NCBI GenBank assembly: GCA_028712365.1
Contig: JAQTQE010000006.1
Coordinates: forward strand, 1 to 64,000
DNA from: a bacterium
Lineage (GTDB): Bacteria; CAYTYR01; UBA6262
Length of the DNA: 64,000 nucleotides
Direction of reading: 5' to 3'
In this document: positions 20,915 to 31,633 of the stretch, piece after piece
How positions within the stretch are numbered: position 1 is the first letter of the stretch
How the letters are laid out: every line of letters starts with the position of its first letter
Program-made: the position numbers and the translations under genes
The notes under the pieces: model-generated
Database searches by the model: none
Seen by the model: the letters and a program-made list of their open reading frames with translations, nothing else
Told to the model about the DNA's origin: nothing

Positions 20915-22021
20915 TTATTTACCGCATGCTTTTCGGGCATATCGCGAAAAAGCTGCATGCACTAAGCGGATCCATTTCAAGCACCCTTGAGGCAAGATCA
21001 TTTTTGCCCTGGCCTTGGCTACATACAATGGCAAGCTCTTTTGCGCCTGGTCTAGCCCAGCTAAAGCTTCTATATACAAGGGTGAACCTTTTAGCGGATC
21101 AAGTTCTTTCTTCAGTAATAAAGTGTATTCCTGAATTTCCCGGTTACTTAATTTATTGCTGCTCATGACAATCTTAACCACTACTGAACTCAAAACGAAT
21201 TCCAGGAGCACTACAATATTCTTGGCAAAATCTGCAGCCAAAGCACCTTGTTCTAAAACCAGAATGCTTTCATGAATCAGATTTAGTCCAGCCTGCTTGA
21301 ATAATTCCACATCCAGATTGGAGCAGGTCCAAGAATCTTCGTGTACCCGAGAGGTGACCAGCGGTGCGTCTATGTAAACAACTTTTGGCAGTAAGCCTGT
21401 CTTGATCAAAAGCAGATATTCCGCATGCAAAGCCATGCGCCCTGCAGTCAAACGTGGCGCTCCTCCACCGTTTCGGAGATATTCGGTATCATAAAATCCG
21501 CAACTTCCTAACGCCCTAATCCGACCCTCTAAATAAGATCTGAGAAACTCACGGCCAGTATATAATTTTGTCTGTCCCCTATTTTTCCTTCTGAACTTAT
21601 GCCAGTCGGATCCATATATTAGAGCAAAAGAAGTAAAAACACACAGCGGGTAATCATACTTCATTAAAGCTGCATGCGCCTCCTCTAAAAAAGTCGGCGC
21701 GCAGGGATCATCGTCAAATTGCCAGGCAAAATACCGGCCCTGAGCCTGGCTCAGCAAGGAATTCATATTCTCCAGTTCGCCGATATTTTTCTTATGATTA
21801 ATGAACTTGACCCTCTGGTCCGCAAAGCCGAAGGTTTTCTCCTCCAAGGGGGCAGTCGTAAAATCATTGCCAACGATAATTTCAAAATCTTTATAGGTTT
21901 GTGACCGCAAGGCGGCCAGCGTTTGTCCCAAAAGATCTTTACGATTATAAGTCGGTACACCTATGGAAAAAAAAGGTTTCTTATTAATTATTTTACTCCC
22001 GTATCCAGGCGCGGGGTCCAT
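20915..22021 (-). CDS. Glycosyltransferase family 2
   Basis: FFSIGVPTYNRKDLLGQTLAALRSQTYKDFEIIVGND; 34 bp overlap with upstream gene, so start uncertain. Confidence 0.85.
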   Translation of the reverse strand: MDPAPGYGSKIINKKPFFSIGVPTYNRKDLLGQTLAALRSQTYKDFEIIVGNDFTTAPLEEKTFGFADQRVKFINHKKNIGELENMNSLLSQAQGRYFAWQFDDDPCAPTFLEEAHAALMKYDYPLCVFTSFALIYGSDWHKFRRKNRGQTKLYTGREFLRSYLEGRIRALGSCGFYDTEYLRNGGGAPRLTAGRMALHAEYLLLIKTGLLPKVVYIDAPLVTSRVHEDSWTCSNLDVELFKQAGLNLIHESILVLEQGALAADFAKNIVVLLEFVLSSVVVKIVMSSNKLSNREIQEYTLLLKKELDPLKGSPLYIEALAGLDQAQKSLPLYVAKARAKMILPQGCLKWIRLVHAAFSRYARKACGK

Positions 22022-22875
22022 AATACAATTCGTAAATGGCGCCAGGTCATTAGCGAATATTTCTTATCTTTAACAGTAATAAACAGATAAATGATCCTTT
22101 TTACCAGTCGCAAATAATAAACATACTGTTCTAGCCGGGATTTATAGGCCCTCATGAAAATGGTCTCGTATTTTAATATATTCCTATATCTTTGCTCATT
22201 CAGGAACTTATCATAATTCATTACCGATAATTCATGATCAATAATGGAATCAGTTACGTAAACTTTGCCTCCCTTGTTAAAAATAGTTATGTACAGCCAC
22301 CGGTCCAGGAAGTCCAACCAATAAAATTCATTAAAGCCACCGATGGCCTGTAAGAATGACACTCTGATGGTTCCCCCTGAGCCGGTCGCAAACACGTTGA
22401 ACGAGCAAATACCTTTGTGTTTCATATCAATTGGCCTCAGCGTCCCGCCAAATAAGTCTTTAGACGGCGAGAACAGAGTTTTATGATAGCGCAGTTTCGG
22501 GACCACGGCCACTATGGTCTTTTCTGCCTCAACTGCATTCAGATCTACAGCCAGATCCTTGATAAAATATTCGGGCAGTGAAGAATCCTGGTCCAAGATC
22601 AGCAGCCAGCCAGCTGCAGCTTTCACGGCCAGTCTAAAAGCATAATTATAAGCGACCGCCAAGCCTTGATTACTCCGGTCATGAACATACTCATAGGCAA
22701 AAGATATGGGAACGGGCACCTTTTGTTCAACCAGGCTATTATCGTATATAATTAGCTTAAAATTCTTAAAAACCTCTGGATACCGTGCATAGTTCACCAG
22801 CAGTGAAGAGAGGGTTTTAGAATCCTCCGGCCGGCAATTGTATAATATTAATACTGCAAATAAATTCATCTTCAA
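21988..22875 (-). CDS. Glycosyltransferase family 2 (rhamnosyltransferase-like)
   Basis: SNQGLAVAYNYAFRLAVKAAAGWLLILDQDSSLP. Confidence 0.85.
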   Translation of the reverse strand: MKMNLFAVLILYNCRPEDSKTLSSLLVNYARYPEVFKNFKLIIYDNSLVEQKVPVPISFAYEYVHDRSNQGLAVAYNYAFRLAVKAAAGWLLILDQDSSLPEYFIKDLAVDLNAVEAEKTIVAVVPKLRYHKTLFSPSKDLFGGTLRPIDMKHKGICSFNVFATGSGGTIRVSFLQAIGGFNEFYWLDFLDRWLYITIFNKGGKVYVTDSIIDHELSVMNYDKFLNEQRYRNILKYETIFMRAYKSRLEQYVYYLRLVKRIIYLFITVKDKKYSLMTWRHLRIVLWTPRLDTGVK

Positions 22876-23816
22876 TTCTTTTTTCCGGAGGCAGTGCCTT
22901 TAAGCAGGGTAATAGTCTCAGCAATGCCCTTCTTCATGTTACCCTTGAATTTGAATCCGGCGTTCTTAAAGCGATCATTGGAAACACAATAAGATAATTG
23001 ATTCATGATCTTGACATCTACATATTTAATTTTTATTTTAGGCAGATGCTGTTTGATGTTCTCCAGAATGTCATTTACTGTCAGGTTTTCCGTTACCACA
23101 TTATAAACACGATTATCAAACAGGTCCTGCTCTATCACAAATCTCATCGCTGCCAAGGCATCATTAAGATCGAGATATGGCCTTTTTTGATGCAGGGCCG
23201 TACGCCAAACAGATATTGGTACTCCCAGCACTGCTTGCCAGCAAAACTTGTTGACGGCGGTATGGAAGCGCATCCCGATGGATGTGCCAAAAATAGTTCC
23301 CAATCTAAAGATCACAAATTTTAATTTACTTTCTTTCCCTAATTTTAGCAGTAATTTTTCTGCTTTCAGTTTGCTTTCCGCGTACGGACTTTGCGGCTGG
23401 AGGACATTGGCGTGACAAGATTCGTCTACGACTTCTTCCTGTGTACCATAAACGCTGGTCGTTGAGGGAAATATTAAACGGCACTTATTCCGCAAGCAGG
23501 CCTCTGCCACTTTCTTAGTTCCCAGGTAATTAACCTCTTCTACCAGCTCTTTTTTATCAAAGGTAGAAGCGGCATCGGTAATGGCAGCCAAATGAATGAC
23601 CACATCAACTCCTTTGAAGTACTTGTCCAGGTCAGCCTGGCAGATATTCTCTTCATAAAATTTAAATTTCACGCCGGGTGGCAGATTAAACAAAGAAGAA
23701 TAGCGTTGGGTCAGCATGTTATCCAATAACGTTACATCCTTAAATTGTCCCGGCTTAATGTTGTGGATCAACTTAGAACCAATATGACCCAGTGCTCCCG
23801 TAATAAGCAATCTCAT
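22872..23816 (-). CDS. NAD-dependent epimerase/dehydratase (SDR)
   Basis: MRLLITGALGHIGSKLI, PSTTSVYGT, PYAESKLKAE. Confidence 0.85.
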   Translation of the reverse strand: MRLLITGALGHIGSKLIHNIKPGQFKDVTLLDNMLTQRYSSLFNLPPGVKFKFYEENICQADLDKYFKGVDVVIHLAAITDAASTFDKKELVEEVNYLGTKKVAEACLRNKCRLIFPSTTSVYGTQEEVVDESCHANVLQPQSPYAESKLKAEKLLLKLGKESKLKFVIFRLGTIFGTSIGMRFHTAVNKFCWQAVLGVPISVWRTALHQKRPYLDLNDALAAMRFVIEQDLFDNRVYNVVTENLTVNDILENIKQHLPKIKIKYVDVKIMNQLSYCVSNDRFKNAGFKFKGNMKKGIAETITLLKGTASGKKN

Positions 23817-23820
23817 TTAT

Positions 23821-24822
23821 TCACCTCAAATAATTTTCCAAACAGGTTGAAAAATACTGCTTGGTTTTAATTAAACCATCGGCGAAACCTACGCGCGGCT
23901 TCCAACTGAGTTCTGTTTTAATCTTTTTATTGCTAATTACAGCATCTCCTATTTCCGTTACCTTACGTTCCGCCGGCCAAGGGATGAATTTGGTATGTCC
24001 TGATTTTATATACTTGACAATATCTTTGGCAATAAGAGCCACACTATAATGTTCATCACCGGCTGCGAAATACACTTCCCCATTGGCTTTTTGGCTAAGC
24101 GCGGCATTGATCAAGGCATCAACACAGTCATCAACATATAACACGTTACGCAATTGTGCTCCATCCCCGTAAATAGTGATAGCTTTGTCCTGCAAGGCTA
24201 AACCAATAAAATAATTTACAAATGTAAAATCACTGCTATGGATGCTGGCTCTGGGCCCAAAAACGTTCGGAAATCTGATCACCGTCACCGGCATATTATA
24301 GGCGGCGCCATAGATTAACACATATTTTTCTGACACGCTCTTGTTGGCCGAATAGATATCGGTTGGAAATTCAGGATGGGTTTCATTAGCCGGGCGGAAA
24401 TGCAGCTTTCCCAATTGTGTGGAAGTCCCGATATGCACTATCTTCATTTCCTTATTGAAACGGCGGACAGCTTCCAGCAAATTAATGACCCCACGACAAT
24501 TTACATCCAGGTCAATCCATGGTTCTTTCATGGAAAAAGGATGGGAAGTCGATGCTGCACAGTTAAACAGGATATCCTTATCCATAACCTGCCTTGACAC
24601 CTCGTCGAAGTTCAGGACGTCGCTTATTACCAATTTCACATCATCCCGAATCTCACGGATATTAAACAGGTTGCCTCCCGAGTGCGGGTCCAAGCAATCC
24701 AAGATGGTGACCTTAGCTCCTTGATCCAGACATCGATGCGCCAGGTTACTGCCGATAAAACCTAACCCACCGGTGATTAGTATCCTTTTCCCTTTAACTG
24801 AATTCTTAGCGTTTTTTGCCAT
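23821..24822 (-). CDS. NAD-dependent epimerase/dehydratase (SDR)
   Basis: RILITGGLGFIGSNLAHR, VIRFPNVFGPRASIHSSDFTFVNYF. Confidence 0.88.
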   Translation of the reverse strand: MAKNAKNSVKGKRILITGGLGFIGSNLAHRCLDQGAKVTILDCLDPHSGGNLFNIREIRDDVKLVISDVLNFDEVSRQVMDKDILFNCAASTSHPFSMKEPWIDLDVNCRGVINLLEAVRRFNKEMKIVHIGTSTQLGKLHFRPANETHPEFPTDIYSANKSVSEKYVLIYGAAYNMPVTVIRFPNVFGPRASIHSSDFTFVNYFIGLALQDKAITIYGDGAQLRNVLYVDDCVDALINAALSQKANGEVYFAAGDEHYSVALIAKDIVKYIKSGHTKFIPWPAERKVTEIGDAVISNKKIKTELSWKPRVGFADGLIKTKQYFSTCLENYLR

Positions 24823-24836
24823 TATTTCTGCCTCCT

Positions 24837-25823
24837 TCAGGCCGTTGCCAAGGCTTCAATGGTTTCATCGATTCCGTTAATAAATGTATACTCTGGCGAC
24901 CAGCCAGTCGCCTTTTTGAAAGCTGAAGAGTCAGCTATAAAGTTACGGTTTTCTATCGCCGACAATGTTGCCGGCGGTTCCACGCTCAGGACTTTAACCG
25001 TTTTGCCGGTGCGCACTGCCACTCTTTCCGCCACTAACTCAAAAGCTTTTTTCAGAGTAGTCCCATGCCCACTACCGATAACAAAGTGCTTCCCGTTTAC
25101 CTGCTCAATATTGGCGCCGGCAAGTAGAAAAGCCCGGGCTACATCCTTTACATGAATATAATCCCGGATAAATTCTCCGGATCCATACAGGGTCAAATCA
25201 TCTCCTTGCAAAGCCTTTCTTATCATCATATTCAAAATACCCCGGTCACCACTGCTGCTCTTGGGACCTGGCCCGTAAACATTGGCCAAACGAAGTATCG
25301 CCCCGTTTATGATTCCTTGCGCGGAATAATATTTTAGGTAACTCTCCGCCATCAGCTTATGCAGATCATAAACAGTGACCGGATCATCTGGATGATTCTC
25401 GTCTACGGGCAATTTAACCGGGAGGCCGGTTTCCGTCACCGTGCCGGAGAATAAAATAGCCGGCTTCAGCTTTTGTTGACGACAAGTCTCCAACAGGCAA
25501 AGCATGGAAATAACGTTTCTCTCATGATCGACTAAAGGATGGTCATTAGCGAAATAAACACTGGTCTGCGCGGCAAAATGGAATACCATATCCATACCTG
25601 GTACATTCTTTTGCCAGGTATCTAACTTAGTAACGTCGCCAATCACGTAGGTGATCTTAGCCGCACCGTTCATCGGCCCCGTAGTTTCCTGTTTTTGATC
25701 CAGCCTTATTATCTGACAATCTTCATCCTTAAGAAATGAGATCAACGCCGCCGCCAAATATCCCATGCCGCCAGTGATCAATATCTTTTTTCCTGTGAAT
25801 TTGCTACGCATTTCTGTCCCCAT
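24837..25823 (-). CDS. NAD-dependent epimerase/dehydratase (SDR)
   Basis: KILITGGMGYLAAALI, LRLANVYGPGPKSSSGDRGILNMMIRKAL, YGSGEFIRDYIHVKDVARAF. Confidence 0.88.
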   Translation of the reverse strand: MGTEMRSKFTGKKILITGGMGYLAAALISFLKDEDCQIIRLDQKQETTGPMNGAAKITYVIGDVTKLDTWQKNVPGMDMVFHFAAQTSVYFANDHPLVDHERNVISMLCLLETCRQQKLKPAILFSGTVTETGLPVKLPVDENHPDDPVTVYDLHKLMAESYLKYYSAQGIINGAILRLANVYGPGPKSSSGDRGILNMMIRKALQGDDLTLYGSGEFIRDYIHVKDVARAFLLAGANIEQVNGKHFVIGSGHGTTLKKAFELVAERVAVRTGKTVKVLSVEPPATLSAIENRNFIADSSAFKKATGWSPEYTFINGIDETIEALATA

Positions 25824-25825
25824 TT

Positions 25826-26284
25826 TTATTTAATTACCGGCCCTTTAAGCCAATCATAGCCGATCTCTTTATCATCGAACACTATCCGGCCTTCTTCAGC
25901 ACTATTATAAACGCTGGAGGTTACATAGAAAAGGTCAGCTGGACCACTTAGGCATTTGCAGCCGTGCGCTACTCCAGGTGGAATACGTAAGACCCTGGCC
26001 GGTTGGTTTGTGCCCATCAGGATTTCCATTTTCTCCTTATAGGTCGGCGAATCCTGGCGATTATCATATAAGGCCACTCTGATCACGCCCCCGGCCACAT
26101 ACCACCAGTCAATTTGCGTTTTATGGATATGCCAAGCCTTGATCACTCCCTGATACATGCGTGAAAGGCTCAACTGCCCAAATCCTTCCTTAAAAAAATC
26201 ATCAGTTACGCGGATAATCTCCTGAAAGAAACCTCTTTCGTCGATATGGGTAACCAAATCTTTAAGCACCACTCCCTTGATCAT
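25826..26284 (-). CDS. dTDP-4-dehydrorhamnose 3,5-epimerase family cupin (RmlC-like)
   Basis: [25 protein letters not shown]...[31 protein letters not shown]...[10 protein letters not shown]. Confidence 0.82.
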   Translation of the reverse strand: MIKGVVLKDLVTHIDERGFFQEIIRVTDDFFKEGFGQLSLSRMYQGVIKAWHIHKTQIDWWYVAGGVIRVALYDNRQDSPTYKEKMEILMGTNQPARVLRIPPGVAHGCKCLSGPADLFYVTSSVYNSAEEGRIVFDDKEIGYDWLKGPVIK

Positions 26285-27387
26285 TGGACTACTCCTTTAC
26301 TGAATTGGTTAATTGCCTGGCAGACTGTTTCCGCTTCCGCAGAGGTTAATTCCGGATACATCGGTAAAGATAATATTTCCTGGGCTGCTTTCTCCGTTAC
26401 CGGCAAACTGCCGGATCCCGCTAATTCTTTGTAAGCAGGCTGGAGATGTACCGGTACAGGATAATGAATTAGTGCGCCAATTTCTTTCTCTTTCAGAAAT
26501 TTCTGCAACTCGTTGCGTCTTTTAGTCCTGACCACGTAAAGGTGATAAACATGTCCACAGTCTTTGCGGACTGCCGGCAGGACTAATCCCGTTCCCGCCA
26601 AAGCATTATTATAGATGAAGGCTATTTTATTGCGTTTATTGTTATCTGTTGCCAAGTATTTTAACTTCACTCTAAGAATTGCGGCCTGCAGCTCATCCAG
26701 TCTGGTGTTCCACCCGGCAATGTGGCTGACATATCTTTCGGCCCAACCATATTCCCGTAACAACCGGCATTTCTCAGCCAATTTTACATCGGAGGTTACG
26801 ACCATACCGCCATCCCCTATAGCTCCCAGGTTCTTGGTCGGATAGAAGCTAAAACAGGCCAAATCTCCTAATGACCCCACTCTCTTACCTTTATAAGTGG
26901 CACCATGAGCCTGGGCGCAATCCTCTATCACTTTAAGTTTGTTTTCCCTGGCAATTCTTAAGATCGGATCAAGATCCGCTGCCTGGCCATAAATATGGAC
27001 CGGGATAATGGCTTTAGTCTTATCATTGATCACGGCCGGCAGTTTAGCCGGATCCATAGTATAGCTCTCCTGGTCAATATCGCAGAATACCGGCTTAGCG
27101 CCAGTCAGTTCTATAGCGGCAACGGTCGCCACAGCTGTATGCGCCACAGTGATCACTTCATCCCCGCGACCAATACCTAGAGCAGCTATGGCCAAATGCA
27201 GGGCTTCAGTACCACTGCCCACGCCAATGCCCTGGGTTACGCCGATCCAAGAAGCAAATTCTTTCTCGAAAGATTTTACTTCCTCACCAAGGATATACCA
27301 CCCTTTTTCCATGACCTTGCGAAGTGCGGCATCGATCTCTTCTTTATAGGAAAGATATTGGGGAAGTGGATTACTGCAAAGTATCAT
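26281..27387 (-). CDS. DegT/DnrJ/EryC1/StrS family PLP sugar aminotransferase
   Basis: [49 protein letters not shown] (Schiff-base Lys). Confidence 0.92.
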   Translation of the reverse strand: MILCSNPLPQYLSYKEEIDAALRKVMEKGWYILGEEVKSFEKEFASWIGVTQGIGVGSGTEALHLAIAALGIGRGDEVITVAHTAVATVAAIELTGAKPVFCDIDQESYTMDPAKLPAVINDKTKAIIPVHIYGQAADLDPILRIARENKLKVIEDCAQAHGATYKGKRVGSLGDLACFSFYPTKNLGAIGDGGMVVTSDVKLAEKCRLLREYGWAERYVSHIAGWNTRLDELQAAILRVKLKYLATDNNKRNKIAFIYNNALAGTGLVLPAVRKDCGHVYHLYVVRTKRRNELQKFLKEKEIGALIHYPVPVHLQPAYKELAGSGSLPVTEKAAQEILSLPMYPELTSAEAETVCQAINQFSKGVVQ

Positions 27388-28604
27388 TAAAGCACCTGTA
27401 CCTTAGGAACATATACTATCCATTTGCCGCCACTCTCCATGAATTTCTTTTCATTAGCCATTATCTCTTCGGCATGGTTCCAGCCAAATAATAAAGCATA
27501 TTCCGGATACCTGCTAGCAAACTCCTGATATGGTCTGACCGGTATATGCACCCCTGGGCTGAACTTACCTTGTTTAATAGGTGTAGTATCGCTAATGAAT
27601 TCCACTAATTCCGGTGTAATGCCGCAGTAATTGGTAATAGTAGTGCTTTTGGAAGTAGCGGCATATCCGACCACTCTTTTTCTTTCCTTTTTCAATTTAT
27701 TCAATAAGAGCATCAAATCTTTTTTAGATTGCTCGCAATTGCGCCGGAATATGTCATACGTTTCTGCTTTCCTTAAGCCAATAGTTTCTTCCTTGCTGAT
27801 TTGTTCCTGAAGTCGCTTGGATATCGGATGAGCACCCTTATGCCCAATCACATAACGCATCGAACCACCGTGAGTTTTCTGAGGTTCTACATCAAATATT
27901 TCTAAGCCATGCTGCTGAAAAAGATAGTTGATCGAACCCACGCAGAATAAAAACACATGCTCGTCGTAGATCTGATCATAAGACGTTTTTTCGATCACAT
28001 CGCCAAGATATGGGTCCTCGAACATGACTACCCCAGCGGGCTTAAGCAGAATCCTGATGCCCTCGACCACCGAATGCATATAAGGTATATGGCACATAAC
28101 ATTGGCAGCAAGAAAGGCGTCAGCCTGCCCGTATTGTTTGACGATCTCCCTGGCCAGTGCTTCATCGAAAAATTTGGAGACGGTATTAATCCCTTTATCA
28201 ATAGCTACCTGAGCCACATTAGCTGAAGGTTCAATTCCTAAATGACGGATCTTCTTAGCGGCAAAATTCTGCAGCATAATCCCATCATTACTGCCGATCT
28301 CGACAATAAAAGGATCAGGGCCTTTTACATAATCAGCCAGCACATGTTCAGCAAATTCCTTAAAGTGGATGGCCATACTTTTAGACGTGCCGGAGAAAAA
28401 GGCATAATTTTCATTGAACATTTTTTCCCGTTCCGGCTGGTCAATAAGCTGGACCATGCCGCATTTATGGCAGAAAGCCACGCGCATTTCAAAGAAATAT
28501 TCCTGCCCAAACTGATCAGGAGTTAAAAAGCCATTGGCAATCGGCATTTTACCATAAGAAATAAACGGTTCTATTGGTGACTTACAAATACGACATTCTT
28601 TCAT
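27387..28604 (-). CDS. Sugar-nucleotide C-methyltransferase-like class I SAM methyltransferase (TylC3/NovU architecture)
   Basis: [23 protein letters not shown]...[44 protein letters not shown]; paralogue of 17478..18809. Confidence 0.85.
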   Translation of the reverse strand: MKECRICKSPIEPFISYGKMPIANGFLTPDQFGQEYFFEMRVAFCHKCGMVQLIDQPEREKMFNENYAFFSGTSKSMAIHFKEFAEHVLADYVKGPDPFIVEIGSNDGIMLQNFAAKKIRHLGIEPSANVAQVAIDKGINTVSKFFDEALAREIVKQYGQADAFLAANVMCHIPYMHSVVEGIRILLKPAGVVMFEDPYLGDVIEKTSYDQIYDEHVFLFCVGSINYLFQQHGLEIFDVEPQKTHGGSMRYVIGHKGAHPISKRLQEQISKEETIGLRKAETYDIFRRNCEQSKKDLMLLLNKLKKERKRVVGYAATSKSTTITNYCGITPELVEFISDTTPIKQGKFSPGVHIPVRPYQEFASRYPEYALLFGWNHAEEIMANEKKFMESGGKWIVYVPKVQVL

Positions 28605-28615
28605 TCTTCCTCCTC

Positions 28616-29821
28616 TTATTTTATATTTATCATTTGTTGACTGAACTGCCAGACCATCGCAGCATTTTTCCCAGGCGTCAAAGATGCAGTATATTCATAA
28701 CCCTGTTTCCCGATCTGGCGGATCAGTTCAGGGTGATTAAACAGGAAACAAACTCTTTCCGCCACTGCCGCGGGACTAGTGCCGTCAATAATATAACCCG
28801 TACGCCCGTCTAAAATAGCGTCTGTCACTCCACCCGCATTTCCTCCGATAACTGGTTTGCCATGGGAGCTGGCTTCCAGAAATACCGTAGGACAACCTTC
28901 AGTGTCAAGGGTATTGCTGACTTGCCTATGTGGCATCACGAACAAATCACAGATCTCATAAAAACAGCTTAAGGTTACGTCATCGATAGTACCGGCAAAA
29001 ATAACGCGGTCCCCTAATCCGTCTTTAACCGCCAGTTGCTCTAATTCAATCGTTCTCGGTCCGGTGCCGGCAATGACATACTTAGTATCTGGATAACTCT
29101 TAATAATCTCGGTTAAGGCTGCAATTACCGTAGCATGACCTTTTCGTTCTTCCAGGGCACCGACTGTCAAAAGAACTTTATTATTGGCTAGGCTGTATTT
29201 AGCGCGAATCGCTTCTACTTGCTCCGGCACTGGCACGAATCTCTTTTTGGCGCTTACTGCTGGCAAAATCTTAACTATGCGAATTGGCTCTACGCCGGCC
29301 TTTAGTAAAAGCTCTCTGGTGTATTCGGAAACAGTTATGACTTTGTCCGCTCCGCGCAAGATTTTCAGGAATATTTTATTGTGCAGTGCCCTTTTACTTA
29401 ATAACGGTATTTCTTCTGCGTAAGTATAGAAAACATACGGGATCCCTAAGAAGCGCTTTGCCAACCAGGCTGCGATCCCGGCGAAATTATGCTCACCTAG
29501 ATGTACCAGGTCCGGCCGTTCACGTAATATTAACCAATAACCTACTATCGGCCATAATAAATATTGCCGCAAACTGGCCAGCTTCCGCAACAGCACGCTT
29601 TCCTTGAACTTTAATCCCTTTTGCACATGAGCGATAAAAGAACTGCGAATGACCTTCTGCGGAAAAAATTCATCCAATTTCCGCGCTTCATCAGGATAAA
29701 GATTACCAGTATGGACTACCACGCTATGAGCAGGTAAATTGGCAATAATGTTAAATACATATTCCACCGATCCGCCAAAAAATGGCGGCGGAAAACTGGC
29801 AGAAAATAGTAGAATTTTCAT
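28616..29821 (-). CDS. Glycosyltransferase family 4
   Basis: KVLLTVGALEERKGHATVIAAL, FLEASSHGKPVIGGNAGGVTDAI. Confidence 0.92.
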   Translation of the reverse strand: MKILLFSASFPPPFFGGSVEYVFNIIANLPAHSVVVHTGNLYPDEARKLDEFFPQKVIRSSFIAHVQKGLKFKESVLLRKLASLRQYLLWPIVGYWLILRERPDLVHLGEHNFAGIAAWLAKRFLGIPYVFYTYAEEIPLLSKRALHNKIFLKILRGADKVITVSEYTRELLLKAGVEPIRIVKILPAVSAKKRFVPVPEQVEAIRAKYSLANNKVLLTVGALEERKGHATVIAALTEIIKSYPDTKYVIAGTGPRTIELEQLAVKDGLGDRVIFAGTIDDVTLSCFYEICDLFVMPHRQVSNTLDTEGCPTVFLEASSHGKPVIGGNAGGVTDAILDGRTGYIIDGTSPAAVAERVCFLFNHPELIRQIGKQGYEYTASLTPGKNAAMVWQFSQQMINIK

Positions 29822-30747
29822 TTTGTCCCGACGATGTACTGCACTGTACGCCGTAAACCCTCCCGAAAGCTGGTTTCTGGCTTATAGCCTAGACTGCGCA
29901 ATCTGGTAAGATCCGCATACCATTCAGAAATATCACCTACTGCTTCCTGGTTGGTGCAATTAAATTTAACTCCAGTTAATCCCATTTCTTCACTTATCAG
30001 GCGAGCTAAGTCGATGATGCGCACCGGTTCTCCGTTGCCCAGGTTGTAAGCAGTCCCGCTCTCTCCCTTTTCCGACAGCAAGACCAAGGCCCTTACCGCA
30101 TCTTCAACGTAGGTATAATCCCGCGTTTGCCGACCATTACCGATTATGTCCATTTCCCGCGGATTGGCCTGCAACTTACGCACGAAATCATAAATCACAT
30201 ATTTGTTCATCAGCGGACCATAGACGTTAAAGAGCCGGGCTACTACCGTCCGTACACCATAACAATTGGCATAAGCATAACAGTAGTTTTCCCCTCCAGC
30301 CTTGGCCGCGCCGTACGGCGAACTGGCATGAATAGACGCTGTTTCCGGTATGGGCTTCACGGAATCCTTGCTATATACCGATACCGTGGACGGGAAAATA
30401 ACCTGTGCTCCCTGTGCGCGCGCGAATTCTAGCACGTTCAAAGTGCCGCGCATATTAGTGTCGAAATCTGTGACCGGCTGGCGTACTGATAATGGGACAT
30501 TAGCCTGGGAGGCTAAATGGTAAATTGTGTCAATCCCATAATTTTTCAGCGATTCTAAAGCTGCCGGGTCGGCTATATCCTTTTCAATTAACTCCGCAGT
30601 CACTTTTAATTGCTGTAAATTCTGGCGCGACCCTGATGAAAGATCGTCTAGCACTACTACTGAACGGCCTTGTTTACCCAAATAAGACGCCAGATGTGTA
30701 CCGATAAAACCCGCGCCTCCAGTCACTAACGTTACTTTTTTTGTCAT
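29818..30747 (-). CDS. NAD-dependent epimerase/dehydratase (UDP-glucose 4-epimerase-like SDR)
   Basis: VTLVTGGAGFIGTHLASYL, VFPSTVSVYSK, SPYGAAKAGGENYC, RLFNVYGP. Confidence 0.88.
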   Translation of the reverse strand: MTKKVTLVTGGAGFIGTHLASYLGKQGRSVVVLDDLSSGSRQNLQQLKVTAELIEKDIADPAALESLKNYGIDTIYHLASQANVPLSVRQPVTDFDTNMRGTLNVLEFARAQGAQVIFPSTVSVYSKDSVKPIPETASIHASSPYGAAKAGGENYCYAYANCYGVRTVVARLFNVYGPLMNKYVIYDFVRKLQANPREMDIIGNGRQTRDYTYVEDAVRALVLLSEKGESGTAYNLGNGEPVRIIDLARLISEEMGLTGVKFNCTNQEAVGDISEWYADLTRLRSLGYKPETSFREGLRRTVQYIVGTK

Positions 30748-30756
30748 TACAAGCTC

Positions 30757-31629
30757 CTAATATTTGCGGATACCAACAGCAATGCCATAACCTAGATCTT
30801 TATATTCCCAAGTGGCAAAACGCATCTGTCCAGCTACATACCGTTGCCAAACATTCTGGAGATATTCGATATGCGGTTGCACTATATCGTCAAAAATAAC
30901 CGCTCCACCCACCTTTAAACGTGGCAACACATCCCGTAAGTCCAGACTGGCACCCCGCAAAGAATGGTCCCCGTCAACCGTGATCAGATCATAATATTCA
31001 TCCGGATGGGAGCGCAAGTATTCTTTGACTGTCCGGTGACTATCTCCATCTACGAATTGGACTTTACCCTGGAAACCAACTTTTTTTAATTCTTTTTTTA
31101 CAAAATCAGGTCCCGGGTTCTGTGCGTTACCATAATCCTCCATCCACATATCGAAACCGATTATCCGGCATTGCGGGCAGGTCGCCGCTACCATAGCCAT
31201 ACTGCGTCCACGGCGAACGCCTATTTCTAAATAATTTTGCGGTTGCAGTAACTGGCTAACCGACAGTAAAGCGGTAGTAATATCAGCATATCTCCATTGA
31301 TTCTTGAACCGCTCCAGGCCAGCCTCATAGTAACCCAGTAGGTATTCTACATATTGATCTGGCTCCAGACGTTTCAGCAGAGTAATCACTTCCCGTATAC
31401 AAGCCGGGCTACTAGCTAATGATCCGATCATCGCCGGGGTGATCAGCACCGGTGCGTACCATTCACCCAAGGTCTTGTTATCCATCAGGCAAACCGATTC
31501 AACCAACGGCGTCTGCTGGGTGTACCGGGGGAGCCCCACTGGCCGCCACAAATGTTCCCGCGAGATGGTTTCGTGTTTGAGTCTGCGCACGATCTTCTTA
31601 CCCAACATCAATGGTCCTTTTTGCTGCAT
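30757..31629 (-). CDS. Class I SAM-dependent methyltransferase (Methyltransf_24-like)
   Basis: YLEIGVRRGRSMAMVAATCP, DLITVDGDHSLRGASLDLRDVLPRLKVGGAVIFDD. Confidence 0.8.
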   Translation of the reverse strand: MQQKGPLMLGKKIVRRLKHETISREHLWRPVGLPRYTQQTPLVESVCLMDNKTLGEWYAPVLITPAMIGSLASSPACIREVITLLKRLEPDQYVEYLLGYYEAGLERFKNQWRYADITTALLSVSQLLQPQNYLEIGVRRGRSMAMVAATCPQCRIIGFDMWMEDYGNAQNPGPDFVKKELKKVGFQGKVQFVDGDSHRTVKEYLRSHPDEYYDLITVDGDHSLRGASLDLRDVLPRLKVGGAVIFDDIVQPHIEYLQNVWQRYVAGQMRFATWEYKDLGYGIAVGIRKY

Positions 31630-31633
31630 CTTA

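Noticed and set aside
20915-22021. Possible frameshift because of the 34-bp overlap between two GT2 genes
   Set aside because: Each ORF has its own complete GT2 N-terminal motif; overlap more likely reflects an over-extended start call
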